Origin: Ornithinicoccus sp045032955
GTDB taxonomy: Bacteria > Actinomycetota > Actinomycetes > Actinomycetales > Dermatophilaceae
Length of the DNA: 64,000 nt
Reading direction: 5' to 3'
Assembly (NCBI RefSeq): GCF_045032955.1
Contig: NZ_JBJFZU010000013.1
Coordinates: 54,815 to 118,814, forward strand
This document shows positions 50,586 to 59,532 of this stretch, one piece after another. Position numbers and translations under genes: made by a program. Numbering within the stretch: position 1 is the stretch's first letter; each line of letters opens with the position of its first letter. Below the pieces are notes generated by a model, which was not told the DNA's origin, did no database searches, and worked only from the letters and a program-made list of their open reading frames with translations.

Positions 50586-50591
50586 TAGCGT
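50586..50591 (+). promoter_or_regulatory. -10 element of the MTH1187-type gene
   Basis: TAGCGT lies seven bases before ATG 50599, a leaderless layout. Confidence 0.55.
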
Positions 50592-50598
50592 GGGCGGC

Positions 50599-50901
50599 AT
50601 GCTCTTCGCGTTCTCCGTCGCCCCGACCACCGCCACCGGGTCCGGCTCGGTCAGCGCCGCCGTCGCCGACGCCCTGCGCGTCGTCCGCGCCTCCGGCCTG
50701 CCCTACGAGCTCACCTCGATGTTCACCACGATCGAGGGGGAGTGGGACGAGGTGATGCCGGTGATCAAGGCGGCCTGCGACGCGGTCGCCACCCACTCGC
50801 CGCGCGTCTCGCTGGTGGTCAAGGCCGACCTGCGTCCCGGGTATGCCGGTCAGCTCACCGAGAAGGTGGCCCGGGTCGAGGCGCAGCTCGCCGACGACTG
50901 A
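50599..50901 (+). CDS. MTH1187-type thiamine-binding family protein
   Basis: A 100-residue protein with the YqgV/MTH1187 ferredoxin-like fold: LFAFSVAPTTATGSGSVSAAVADALRVVRASGLPYELTSMFTTIEGEWDEVMPVIKAACDAV is recognisable, with the substrate-binding YEL-x5-TTIEGEWDEV segment (about 36-52). Members bind thiamine or a related small molecule and form dimers or tetramers. It starts leaderlessly at ATG 50599 and is convergent with the Nramp-like gene. No thiamine genes lie nearby. Confidence 0.85.
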   Translation: MLFAFSVAPTTATGSGSVSAAVADALRVVRASGLPYELTSMFTTIEGEWDEVMPVIKAACDAVATHSPRVSLVVKADLRPGYAGQLTEKVARVEAQLADD

Positions 50902-50907
50902 GGTGCC

Positions 50908-52173
50908 TCAGAGCACGCCCAGCTGGGAGACCAGGAAGAGCGCGGTGAAGCCGATGAGGAAGACCAGCCCCGCGTAGGACAGCGCCTTGATCCCGGTGGA
51001 CAGCTGGCGCTCGCTGCGGATGATGGAGAAGTTGAGCCAGGCGAAGACCGGCGCGGTGAGGAAGGCGCTGACCATCGCGAAGCGCAGCATCGTCGCCAGC
51101 TCGGCGCTCATCCAGACCACGATCGCCAGCGCCACCGCGCTGATCCCGGTGATCCACACGTCCTTGGACCGGCTGGTCATCTCCGGCTGACCCCGCAGCA
51201 GGCGCAGCGACTCGGCGGCGGCCCGGGCATACCCGTCGACCACCGAGATCACCGTGCCGAACATGCAGGCGAAGGCGATCAGCGCCATCAGCGGCACCGC
51301 CCACTGCCCGATCGCGGCCCCGTACATCGCCATCAGCTGCGGGATGTAGGCGCCGCCGGCCATCTCCAGCTCGGCGCCGGAGCCGTACTGGACCAGCACC
51401 CCCAGCGCGACGAAGAAGACGGCCAGCACGGTGGAGACGACGTAGCCGGTGTTGAAGTCGAAGAGCACGTCCTTGACCGCGATGGTGCGGTCCTTCGCCT
51501 TGGCCTTGACCCACAGCGAGTTCAGCGCGCTGATCTCCACCGGCGCCGGCATCCAGCCGATCACGGCGACCAGGAAGGGCAGCGTGGCCAGGGTCCACGG
51601 GGACGGGTCCTCGAAGGCGGGCTGGCGCACCGGGCCCTGCGACGCGGCCATCACCACGGCGGCGACGGTGGACACCGCGAGGGTCGCCACGATCACCTTG
51701 GTCACCCGGTCCAGGGCGGTGTAGTGGCCGCCGACCAGCAGCAGCCAGGTGACGCCCATCAGCAGCGCCGCCAGCAGCGGCACGCCCAGGCCCCAGGAGG
51801 CCGGCACCAGGTAGGCCAGGATCACCGTGCACAACAGCGCCACTCCCGCGGCGGAGACCACCGAGGACAACGCCACCAGCACGAAGAACACCCACAGGTA
51901 TGCCCTCCCGCGCCGGGCATAGCCCTCCACCAGGCTGCGTCCGGTCTCGGCGGCGTACTGCGGGCCGAACCGGAAGAACGGGTACTTGAGCACGTTGGCC
52001 AGCACGATCAGCCAGACCAGCTGCCAGCCGAAGAGGGCCCCGGCCTGGGTGGAGGAGATGAGGTGCGAGGCGCCGATGGCGGCGGAGGCGGCCAGCAGGC
52101 CCGGCCCCATCGCAGCCCACCTGTTGCGCCACGTCGAGCGTGCTGCGGCCCTGGTATCCCCGTCGACGACCAT
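50908..52173 (-). CDS. Nramp-family transporter, non-canonical
   Basis: A 421-residue membrane protein with about 11 segments of the Nramp type. The first segment reads GPGLLAASAAIGASHLISSTQAGALFGW and the sixth holds VAVIGWMPAPVEISALNSLW. The classic divalent-metal motifs DPGN (segment 1) and MPH (segment 6), which coordinate Mn/Fe, are absent, so the carried ion or solute may differ (magnesium-type or unknown relatives exist). ATG 52173 fits a leaderless start (TACCCT seven bases upstream on the minus strand). Confidence 0.8.
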   Translation of the reverse strand: MVVDGDTRAAARSTWRNRWAAMGPGLLAASAAIGASHLISSTQAGALFGWQLVWLIVLANVLKYPFFRFGPQYAAETGRSLVEGYARRGRAYLWVFFVLVALSSVVSAAGVALLCTVILAYLVPASWGLGVPLLAALLMGVTWLLLVGGHYTALDRVTKVIVATLAVSTVAAVVMAASQGPVRQPAFEDPSPWTLATLPFLVAVIGWMPAPVEISALNSLWVKAKAKDRTIAVKDVLFDFNTGYVVSTVLAVFFVALGVLVQYGSGAELEMAGGAYIPQLMAMYGAAIGQWAVPLMALIAFACMFGTVISVVDGYARAAAESLRLLRGQPEMTSRSKDVWITGISAVALAIVVWMSAELATMLRFAMVSAFLTAPVFAWLNFSIIRSERQLSTGIKALSYAGLVFLIGFTALFLVSQLGVL

Positions 52174-52180
52174 GCGCGGC

Positions 52181-52186
52181 AGGGTA
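52181..52186 (-). promoter_or_regulatory. -10 element of the Nramp-like gene
   Basis: TACCCT on the minus strand, seven bases before the ATG at 52173, fits a leaderless transcript. Confidence 0.45.
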
Positions 52187-52201
52187 CCACCGGGATCGGC
52201 G

Positions 52202-52260
52202 CCACCGCGGTGGCTACGGGTAGCCCTGACGACCTCTACCCACCGCGGTGCGCGCGGTGG
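52202..52260. repeat. 38-bp repeat (CCACCGCGGTGG family), inverted copy
   Basis: Two CCACCGCGGTG-type palindromes start at 52202 and 52240, 38 bp apart. The 20 bases between them (GTAGCCCTGACGACCTCTAC) are the reverse complement of the 34914-family spacer. The second palindrome lies inside the last codons of the sqdX-like gene. Confidence 0.8.
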
Positions 52261-53447
52261 GACCGGGCCCGCAGCGGCCGGGGCACGGGGCGCCGGCCCT
52301 CGTGCCGCTGCACCGCGAGCTCGTAGGACTCCACCAGCGACTCGGTGGCCGCCCGCCAGGAGTGCCGTTCGGCGTCGGCCCGGGCCGCGGTGCCGAGCCG
52401 GGCCCGCAGGTCCGCATCGGTCAGCACCGCCCGCAGCCGGGCGGTGAGCGTGGCCGTGTCGCCGGGGGTGACCAGGTAGCCGGTGCGGCCGTCGTCGATG
52501 ACGAACGGGATGCCACCGGCGTCGGCGCCGACCACCGGCACCCCGCTGGCCATCGACTCCAGCGCCACCAGACCGAGCGTCTCGGTGGTCGAGGGGAAGG
52601 CGAAGACGTCGGCGCTGGCGTAGGCCGCGGCCAGCTCGGCCCCGCCGAGGTAGCCGGTGAACACCGTCGGGGTCCCGGCGAACATCCGCTCCAGCTCCGC
52701 CCGGCCCGGCCCGGAGCCGACGAAGGCCATCCGCACGCCCTCGGGTGCCAGCGCCCGGATCGGCTCGAGCAGCTGGTCCAGGTCCTTCTCCCGGGAGAGC
52801 CGCCCGACGTAGAGGATCAGCGGCGCCTCGGGGTGCCCGTCGGTCAGCCGGTCCCGCATCACGGCGTCGGCCCGGTCCGGCCGGTAGCCCTGGGTGTCGA
52901 CCGCCTTGGGCCACAGGTCGACCTCGCGGATCCCCACCTCCCGCGCCCGGTCGACCATCTGCGTGGAGGTGCACAGGTTCACCTCGGCGAGGTTGTGCAT
53001 ACCGGTGATCCAGGCCTGCGAGGGCGCGCGCAGCACGGACAGGCCGTTGCCGAGCCGGGTCGTGTAGGACGGGACGTCGGTGTGGAAGCTGGCCAGCAGC
53101 GGCAGGTTGCGTCGCCGCGCCGAGATCACCCCGTAGGCCGCCAGCCACACCGGGTTGACCGCATGCACCAGGTCGGGGTGGAAGGCCTGCATCTCGCGGG
53201 CGATCCTGGCCGTCGGCAGCCCGACCATGATCTCCGGGTACCAGGGCTGGAAGGACACCGAGCGCACCCGCACCACCCGGTGCGGCCCGTAGTGCGCGGG
53301 CGGGTCGCCGGGGGCGAACACCAGCGCGGTATGCCCGAGCTCACCGAGCTCGTCCAGCGTGCGGGTGATACGGGTGACGACGCCGTCGACCTTGGGCAGG
53401 AAGACCTCGGTGAAGAGCGCGATCCGCATGGGGGCGGCGCCGGTCAA
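52236..53447 (-). CDS. sqdX: GT4 glycosyltransferase, probable sulfoquinovosyltransferase
   Basis: A 403-residue GT4 transferase. The start MRIALFTEVFLPKVDGVVTRI is typical of SqdX-like enzymes, followed by the acceptor part ASFHTDVPSYT and the donor part LILYVGRLSREKDLDQLLEPI, then FAFPSTTETLGLVALESMASGVPVVG with the family EX7E motif. SqdX moves sulfoquinovose from UDP-sulfoquinovose to diacylglycerol. The upstream gene, with which it overlaps (ATGA), looks like SqdB and supports this role; other GDP-mannose or glucose transferases are possible. The C-terminal Arg-rich stretch runs into a 38-bp repeat. Confidence 0.8.
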   Translation of the reverse strand: MTGAAPMRIALFTEVFLPKVDGVVTRITRTLDELGELGHTALVFAPGDPPAHYGPHRVVRVRSVSFQPWYPEIMVGLPTARIAREMQAFHPDLVHAVNPVWLAAYGVISARRRNLPLLASFHTDVPSYTTRLGNGLSVLRAPSQAWITGMHNLAEVNLCTSTQMVDRAREVGIREVDLWPKAVDTQGYRPDRADAVMRDRLTDGHPEAPLILYVGRLSREKDLDQLLEPIRALAPEGVRMAFVGSGPGRAELERMFAGTPTVFTGYLGGAELAAAYASADVFAFPSTTETLGLVALESMASGVPVVGADAGGIPFVIDDGRTGYLVTPGDTATLTARLRAVLTDADLRARLGTAARADAERHSWRAATESLVESYELAVQRHEGRRPVPRPLRARSHRAHRGG

Positions 53448-54667
53448 GCCGTGCGCTCGGCGGCACCGACGGCGGCCCGCGAGGCCGGCACACCCGGCTG
53501 CTGCTGCCGGGTCCAGGTGGAGGTGCAGGGGATCTTCTCGAGGTCGGCGCGGTCGGCATACCGGCGGGCGACGTCCTCGATCTCCATCAGCAGGCCCTCC
53601 TCCAGCAGGGTCGGCTCCAGGCCCAGGTCGAGGAAGGTCTCGTTGTGCACGTGCAGCTCGTTCTCGGGTGCCTCGTGCCGAGGGTTGGGCACCAGCTCCA
53701 CCTCGCCGTCGCTGATCCGGGCGACCAGCTCGGCGAGGTCCCGGACCCGGTGGGTCTGCGTCATCTGGTTGAAGATCTTCACCCGGTCACCGGTGGCGGG
53801 TGGGTTCTCCAGCGCGATCTGCACGCAGCGCACCATGTCGCGGATGTGGATGAAGGCGCGGGTCTGGCCACCGGTGCCGTGCACGGTCAGCGGGTAGCCC
53901 ACGGCCGCCTGCATGAGGAAACGGTTGAGCACGGTGCCGTAGTCACCGTCGTAGTCGAACCGGTTGATCAGCCGCTCGTCACGCAGCGTCTGGTCGGTGT
54001 GGGTGCCCCAGACGATGCCCTGGTGCAGGTCGGTGATCCGCAGCGCGTCGTTCTTGGCGTAGTAGGCGAAGAGCTGCTGGTCCAGCACCTTGGTCATGTG
54101 GTAGATCGAGCCGGGGTTGCTCGGGTAGAGGATCTGCTGCTCGACCCGGGAGCCGTCGTCGGCCGCGATCTCCACGTCCAGGTAGCCCTCAGGGATGGCC
54201 ATCCCTGCGGTGCCGTAGCCGTACACGCCCATCGTGCCCAGGTGCACCAGGTGCACGTCCAGCCCGGTCTCCACCAGGGCGCACAGCAGGTTGTGGGTGG
54301 CGCCGGTGTTGTTCTCGACCGTGTAGCGCTTGTGCCCCGGCGACTTCATCGAGTACGGGGCGGAGCGCTGCTCGGCGAAGTGCACCACCGCGTCCGGTGT
54401 GTGCTCCCGCAGGAAGGCCACCAGCCCCGGGTAGTCCTGCGCCAGGTCGAGCCGGACGAAGGTCATCGGGCGACCGCCGACCTCCTCCCAGCCGGCCAGC
54501 CGGTCCTCGACGGAGGCGATCGGGGTGAGCGACTCGGCCCCCAGCTCCTCGTCGATCCCGCGCCGCGAGAGGTTGTCCACGATGACCACGTCGTGGCCGA
54601 GGTCGGACAGGTGCAGGGCTGCCGGCCATCCGCAGAAGCCGTCACCTCCGAGCACTGCGATCTTCAC
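53444..54667 (-). CDS. sqdB: UDP-sulfoquinovose synthase
   Basis: A 407-residue SDR-like epimerase of the SQD1/SqdB type. It opens with the NAD-binding GGDGFCGWPAALHLS (7-21), followed by DNLSRRGID, EQRSAPYSMKSP (the sulfite/NAD-site mark), HLGTMGVYGYG (T145), SIYHMTKVLD (Y189, K193) and a C-terminal FLDLGLEPTLLEEGLL. SqdB makes UDP-sulfoquinovose from UDP-glucose and sulfite, the first dedicated step of sulfolipid (SQDG) synthesis. It forms an operon with the SqdX-like transferase. Its length and motifs are those of the family. Confidence 0.88.
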   Translation of the reverse strand: MKIAVLGGDGFCGWPAALHLSDLGHDVVIVDNLSRRGIDEELGAESLTPIASVEDRLAGWEEVGGRPMTFVRLDLAQDYPGLVAFLREHTPDAVVHFAEQRSAPYSMKSPGHKRYTVENNTGATHNLLCALVETGLDVHLVHLGTMGVYGYGTAGMAIPEGYLDVEIAADDGSRVEQQILYPSNPGSIYHMTKVLDQQLFAYYAKNDALRITDLHQGIVWGTHTDQTLRDERLINRFDYDGDYGTVLNRFLMQAAVGYPLTVHGTGGQTRAFIHIRDMVRCVQIALENPPATGDRVKIFNQMTQTHRVRDLAELVARISDGEVELVPNPRHEAPENELHVHNETFLDLGLEPTLLEEGLLMEIEDVARRYADRADLEKIPCTSTWTRQQQPGVPASRAAVGAAERTA

Positions 54668-54824
54668 CCAGGACTCCTCGCATCGGTTCGCGCCGGCTCA
54701 GGGGGTGCCGGTGCTGCCCCAAGGTACCAATCCCGGGGCCCTGGACGGGTCCTCGGCTCCCCCTGGCGCGCGGCGCCGGAAACCCGGTGGCCCCGGTGCC
54801 CGGCGGCGGGGGAGACTGCTCGGC

Positions 54825-56528
54825 ATGGGTCATCTGGACATCACCGGGCTGGGGTATGCGCTGCCGGACGGGCGACCTCTGCTGCGGGACGTCGGTCTGC
54901 GGGTGGGGGAGGGGGCCCGGGTCGCTCTCGTCGGCCCCAACGGCAGCGGCAAGACGACGCTGCTGCGGATGGTCGCCGGGGAGCTGCGCCCGCACGAGGG
55001 CAGCGTCTCGGTGACCGGTGGCCTGGGGGTGATGCCGCAGTTCATCGGCCGGATGGGGCGTGACGGGACGCCGGGTCAGGAGCCGCCCACGGTGCGGGAC
55101 CTGCTGGTCTCGGTGGCCCCTCCACGGGTGCGGGCCGCGGCGCGCGAGCTCGAGCGGGCAGAGCTGGCGATCATGACCGTCGACGACGAGCCGGCCCAGC
55201 TCGGCTACGCCCAGGCGCTCTCCGACTGGGCGGACATCGGCGGGTACGAGCAGGAGACGCTCTGGGACGTGTGCACGGTCGCGGCCCTCGGCATACCGTT
55301 CGAGCAGGCGCAGTGGCGCGGTACCGACACGCTGTCCGGGGGAGAGCAGAAGCGGCTGGCGCTGGAGGCGCTGCTGCGCGGGCCGGACGAGGTGCTGCTG
55401 CTGGACGAGCCGGACAACTACCTCGACGTGCCGGGCAAGCGCTGGCTGGAGCAGCAGCTCGCCGACAACCCCAAGACGGTGCTGCTGATCAGCCACGACC
55501 GCGAGCTGCTCGCGCAGGTGGCGACCCGGGTGGCGACCCTGGAGCCGGGCGCTGCCGGCAGCACGCTGTGGGTGCACCCCGGCGGCTTCGCCGGCTGGCA
55601 CCGGGCCCGCCAGGAGCGCAACGAGCGGCTGGAGGAGGCGCGTCGACGCTGGGACGAGGAGCACGCCAAGCTGCGTGACCTGATGCTGCGGTACAAGGCC
55701 AAGGCCGCCTACAACGCCGACATGGCCAGCCAGTACCAGGCCGCCCAGACCCGGCTGCGGCGCTTCGAGGAGGCCGGTCCGCCGGAGGACGTGGCCCGGG
55801 AGCAGAAGGTCTCGATGCGGCTGCGCGGCGGCCGGACCGCCAAGCGGGCCGTGGTCTGCGAGGGCCTGGAGCTGACCGGCCTGATGCGGCCCTTCGACCT
55901 GGAGGTCTGGTTCGGGGACCGGGTGGCGGTGCTCGGCTCCAACGGCTCCGGCAAGTCGCACTTCCTGCGGCTGCTGGCGGCCGGCGGGTCGCAGCCGGAG
56001 GTCGAGCACCTGCCCGTCTCGGACGTGGTGCCGGCGCCGGTGGCGCACACCGGTGTGGCGCGCCTCGGGGCCAGGGTCCGTCCCGGGTGGTTCGCCCAGA
56101 CGCACGACCACCCGGCCCTGCTGGGGCGCACCCTGCTGGAGATCCTGCACCGTGGGGACGAGCACCGTCGGGGTATGCCGCAGCACGAGGCGGCGCGGGT
56201 GCTCGACCGCTACGAGCTCGCCCGGGCCGGGGACCAGAGGTTCGAGTCGCTCTCCGGCGGGCAGCAGGCGCGGCTGCAGATCCTGCTGCTGGAGCTCTCC
56301 GGGGCGACGCTGCTGCTGCTCGACGAGCCGACCGACAACCTGGACCTGCACTCGGCGGAGGCGTTGCAGGCCGGGCTGGACGCCTTCGACGGGACGGTGC
56401 TGGCGGTCACCCACGACCGCTGGTTCGCCGCCTCCTTCGACCGGTTCGTGCTCTTCTCGGCCGAGGGGCGGGTGCTCGAGACGCCGGAGCCGGTCTGGGA
56501 CGAGGCCCGGGTGCGACGGGCCCGCTAG
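54825..56528 (+). CDS. ABC-F family ATPase
   Basis: A 567-residue protein with two ABC ATPase domains and no membrane segment, the ABC-F layout. Domain 1 has GPNGSGKT (37-44), LSGGEQKRLALEALL and LLLLDEPDNYLD; domain 2 has GSNGSGKS, LSGGQQARLQILLLEL and LLLLDEPTDNLD. A charged linker (about 265-330) joins them. ABC-F proteins act on the ribosome, either in translation factors or in antibiotic protection, which cannot be told apart here. ATG 54825 with GGGGGAG upstream is chosen over a longer frame. A long inverted repeat follows. Confidence 0.88.
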   Translation: MGHLDITGLGYALPDGRPLLRDVGLRVGEGARVALVGPNGSGKTTLLRMVAGELRPHEGSVSVTGGLGVMPQFIGRMGRDGTPGQEPPTVRDLLVSVAPPRVRAAARELERAELAIMTVDDEPAQLGYAQALSDWADIGGYEQETLWDVCTVAALGIPFEQAQWRGTDTLSGGEQKRLALEALLRGPDEVLLLDEPDNYLDVPGKRWLEQQLADNPKTVLLISHDRELLAQVATRVATLEPGAAGSTLWVHPGGFAGWHRARQERNERLEEARRRWDEEHAKLRDLMLRYKAKAAYNADMASQYQAAQTRLRRFEEAGPPEDVAREQKVSMRLRGGRTAKRAVVCEGLELTGLMRPFDLEVWFGDRVAVLGSNGSGKSHFLRLLAAGGSQPEVEHLPVSDVVPAPVAHTGVARLGARVRPGWFAQTHDHPALLGRTLLEILHRGDEHRRGMPQHEAARVLDRYELARAGDQRFESLSGGQQARLQILLLELSGATLLLLDEPTDNLDLHSAEALQAGLDAFDGTVLAVTHDRWFAASFDRFVLFSAEGRVLETPEPVWDEARVRRAR

Positions 56529-56573
56529 CGCGTCGCGGTCACCGGCGGGCGGGCATACCGGCGAGGGGACACC

Positions 56574-56641
56574 ACTCTCAGCCGGTTCGTCATCCTTCGT
56601 CCTGCACGAACGAGCCGCAGGATGACGAACCGGCTGAGAGT
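56574..56641. repeat. Long perfect inverted repeat between convergent genes
   Basis: A 22-bp perfect stem (56574-56595 and 56620-56641, arm beginning ACTCTCAGCCGGTTC) encloses a 24-base loop that itself contains TTCGT / ACGAA. It lies between the convergent ABC-F and HtrA genes and ends seven bases before the HtrA stop. It may be a bidirectional terminator; the length and perfection also suit a mobile-repeat remnant. Confidence 0.85.
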
Positions 56642-56647
56642 CGCCGG

Positions 56648-57985
56648 TCAGCCCTCGTCGGGGCGGGTGGTGAGCCGCACCGTCACGTCGGTGCGCTCGC
56701 CGTCGCGGACGTAGGAGACGACGGCCTCCTCGTCGGCGGCCCGCTCACGGACCTGGCCCACCAGGGCCGTGGCGCTCGTGGTCGGCTCCTCGTCGATGGC
56801 GATGATGACGTCGCCCTCGGCCAGCCCGGCGCCGGCGGCAGGGGAGCCGGCCTCGACCTGGGTGACGACGGCGCCGGTCACGGTGGCCCCGTCGACCTCG
56901 GCCTGGGCGTCGTTCAGCCCCACCCCGAGGAAGGCGTGGGTGGCGGTGCCGGTCTCGATGAGCTGCTCGGCGATCAGCTGCACCTTGCCCGAGGGGATGG
57001 CGAAGCCGATGCCGATCGAGCCGCTCTGACCGCCGACACCCGAGGAGAGCGAGGCGATCGAGGAGTTGATGCCGACCAGCTCACCGGCCGCGTTCACCAG
57101 GGCGCCGCCGGAGTTGCCGGGGTTGATCGCCGCGGAGGTCTGGATCGCGTTGGTCACCACGGCCTGGGCCTGCTGGCTGCCCTGCGCGCTCTGCGTGCTG
57201 ACCGGGCGGTCCAGGGCGCTGACGATGCCGGTGGTGACCGTGCCGGAGAGGCCGAGCGGGTTGCCGACGGCCATCACCGGGTCACCGACACCGAGCGCGT
57301 CGTCGTCACCGACGGCGATCGCCTGCAGGTCGTCGGGCCCGTCCTGCAGCTGCAGCACGGCCAGGTCGCTGGAGACGTCCGAGCCGACGACGTCGGCGGA
57401 GTAGGTGCGTCCGTCGGGCAGCGACACCTGCACCTCCTGGGCACCCTCGACGACGTGCGCGTTGGTGACGATGTGGCCCTGGTCGTCCCAGACCACCCCG
57501 GACCCGGAGCCCTGGCCGGCGGCACCGGCCACCGCGATCGAGACCGTGCTGGGGGTGACGGCCTCGGCGACCGAGGCCCAGTCCTGCTCGCCGCTGAGGG
57601 ACACCGTGGTGCCCTGCGCCTCGCCGGAGGCCTCGATCACCTGCGGGCTGTCGTCGTCACCGGCGGCCAGCTCGGTGAGGGCGAAGGTGCCACCGGAGGC
57701 GAGCACCGCCGCCAGCACGGCGGCGACGACGACGTCACCGGAGCGGCGTCGGGGGCGCCGCGGGGCCGAGGAGGGGGCAGGTCCGGTCGGGGTGGCCGTC
57801 GTCACAGGTCCCGTGGGGGTGCCTCCCGTCGAGGGTGCTCCCGTCGGGGCGGCGGCCGTCGGGGTCGACCCCGTGGCGGTCGGTCCCGGCACCGGACCGG
57901 TGTCGTCGCGGTGGATCGGGGCGGTGAGGTCGTCGGCGTCACCGTTGCGGCGGTCGGCGTGGGGGTCGGGGTGCGGGGTGCTCAT
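56648..57985 (-). CDS. HtrA/PepD-type membrane-anchored serine protease
   Basis: A 445-residue protein. A Pro/Thr/Gly-rich cytoplasmic region (about 1-80) precedes one membrane segment (about 84-106). The trypsin-like domain has the catalytic triad H177 (TNAHVV), D207 (SSDLAVLQ) and S292 (GNSGGAL). A C-terminal PDZ domain (about 350-440, FLGVGLNDAQAEV, GDVIIAIDEEP) recognises unfolded substrates. It lies directly behind a response regulator and histidine kinase, as in the mycobacterial mprA-mprB-pepD operon, and probably degrades envelope proteins under stress. Confidence 0.93.
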   Translation of the reverse strand: MSTPHPDPHADRRNGDADDLTAPIHRDDTGPVPGPTATGSTPTAAAPTGAPSTGGTPTGPVTTATPTGPAPSSAPRRPRRRSGDVVVAAVLAAVLASGGTFALTELAAGDDDSPQVIEASGEAQGTTVSLSGEQDWASVAEAVTPSTVSIAVAGAAGQGSGSGVVWDDQGHIVTNAHVVEGAQEVQVSLPDGRTYSADVVGSDVSSDLAVLQLQDGPDDLQAIAVGDDDALGVGDPVMAVGNPLGLSGTVTTGIVSALDRPVSTQSAQGSQQAQAVVTNAIQTSAAINPGNSGGALVNAAGELVGINSSIASLSSGVGGQSGSIGIGFAIPSGKVQLIAEQLIETGTATHAFLGVGLNDAQAEVDGATVTGAVVTQVEAGSPAAGAGLAEGDVIIAIDEEPTTSATALVGQVRERAADEEAVVSYVRDGERTDVTVRLTTRPDEG

Positions 57986-58030
57986 ATGTCCTATGTCATC
58001 AGGTCGAGATCGGCACAGCCTGGGTCGAGG

Positions 58031-59518
58031 CTATGAGTTTGCTGAACGTGCCGCGGGCAGCTCCACCCGGAAGGTGGCGCCACCGCCCGGCGTGGGGACG
58101 TGCCGGACGCTTCCCTGGTGGCGGCCGACGATGGCGGCGACGATCGCCAGGCCGAGGCCGGTGCCTCCGGAGGCCCGGCTGCGGGACTTGTCGGTGCGGA
58201 AGAAGCGCTCGAAGACCCGGGCCGCGGTGTCCTCGTCCAGGCCCTGACCGTGGTCACGGACCTCCACGACGACCAGCTCGTCGTCCCGGCCGACGGCCAC
58301 GTCGACCGGCGTCCCGGGCGGGGTGTGCGCCAGGGCGTTGGCGACCAGGTTGGTCAGCACCTGGCGGAGCGCACCGTCCTCACCCATTACCACCGGGACC
58401 AGGTCGGGCTGGTCCTCCGACAGCGGCACCAGCTCGACGGTCCGCTGAGGGGCGCGGACCCGGGCGTCCTGCACCACGTCGGAGGCGAGCACCGTCAGGT
58501 CCACCCGGGTCGGTGACATCTCGGGCTCGGAGTCCCAGCGGGTCAGGGTGAGCAGGTCCTCGACGAGACGGGTCATCCGGGTCGCCTCGTCCTCGATCCG
58601 GCGCATGGCGCCGGAGACGTCCTCGGGGTCGGACATCGCGCCGAACCGGTGCAGCTCGGCATACCCCTTGACGGTCGCCAGCGGGGTGCGCAGCTCGTGC
58701 GAGGCGTCGGCCACGAAGTCGCGCATCCGTCGCTCGGAGGCCTGGCGCACACCGAAGGACTGCTCGATCCGGGCGAGCATGACGTTGAGCGAGTCCGAGA
58801 GCGAGCCCACCTCGTCGCTGGCGCCCGGCGGCGGGATCCGTCGGGTGAGGTCGCCGGCCGCGATCGCGGCGGCGGTGTCCTCCATCCGGGTCAGCGGACG
58901 GAAGGCGCGACGCACCGCGAACCAGCCCAGCACGCCGACGACGACCATCGTGGTGAGCCCGATCACGACGGTGAGGAAGAAGAGCTGGCTCACCGTGTTG
59001 TCGACCGCGGTCAACGGCAGCCCGACGGCGATGGTGCCGCCGATCTGGCCGCTGGGGTTCTCCACCCGCGCCGCCAGCACCCGCCACCGGGTGACGTCGT
59101 CGGTGCTCTTCACGGTGAACGGGGTGCCCAGCCGCGGGTCGTCGGTCTCGAGCCTGCCCAGGTCGGGCGGGTTGTTGATCTGCTGGGTGGGCAGCGCGAT
59201 CGCGGGGACCGAGTCGTCGGCGGGGGTGACCAGGACGTAGTAGGGGTTCGGCGGGACGAAGACCTGCTGCTCCGAGGGCGGCAGACCGGCCGCCTGCTCC
59301 TCGACCTGGGTGAACGCGCTCCGGGCCAGCGGCTCGATGTAGGCGCTCAGGTCGGCGTCGGCGCGCTCCACCAGGTAGGTGCGCAGCTGCATGACGGTGA
59401 CCGACGTGGTCAGCAGGTATGCCGCCAGCACCAGCAGCACGAGCACCATCACCAGGCGCCGGGTCAGCGACAGCCCGTGCAGCCGGGCATAGGTCGTGCG
59501 ACGGAGGCGCTGGAGCAC
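58031..59518 (-). CDS. Sensor histidine kinase, MprB-like
   Basis: A 495-residue two-membrane-segment sensor kinase. The segments are about 22-44 and 178-202, with an extracellular domain between them. HAMP (about 203-255) precedes the phospho-acceptor DASHELRTPL (H274). The N-box is NLVANALAH and the ATP-binding G-boxes are GQGLDEDTA and GGTGLGLAIV. It should sense envelope stress and phosphorylate the response regulator encoded 14 bp upstream. GTG 59518 is my start; an upstream open frame has no conserved sequence. The HtrA gene is 45 bp downstream. Confidence 0.9.
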   Translation of the reverse strand: MLQRLRRTTYARLHGLSLTRRLVMVLVLLVLAAYLLTTSVTVMQLRTYLVERADADLSAYIEPLARSAFTQVEEQAAGLPPSEQQVFVPPNPYYVLVTPADDSVPAIALPTQQINNPPDLGRLETDDPRLGTPFTVKSTDDVTRWRVLAARVENPSGQIGGTIAVGLPLTAVDNTVSQLFFLTVVIGLTTMVVVGVLGWFAVRRAFRPLTRMEDTAAAIAAGDLTRRIPPPGASDEVGSLSDSLNVMLARIEQSFGVRQASERRMRDFVADASHELRTPLATVKGYAELHRFGAMSDPEDVSGAMRRIEDEATRMTRLVEDLLTLTRWDSEPEMSPTRVDLTVLASDVVQDARVRAPQRTVELVPLSEDQPDLVPVVMGEDGALRQVLTNLVANALAHTPPGTPVDVAVGRDDELVVVEVRDHGQGLDEDTAARVFERFFRTDKSRSRASGGTGLGLAIVAAIVGRHQGSVRHVPTPGGGATFRVELPAARSANS

Positions 59519-59532
59519 GTGCGGCGCCGCGA

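Noticed and set aside
50496..50598. Rifamycin-associated element before the HelD-like gene
   Set aside because: No long palindrome of that kind is present in the gap, so an induced antibiotic-resistance role is not supported.
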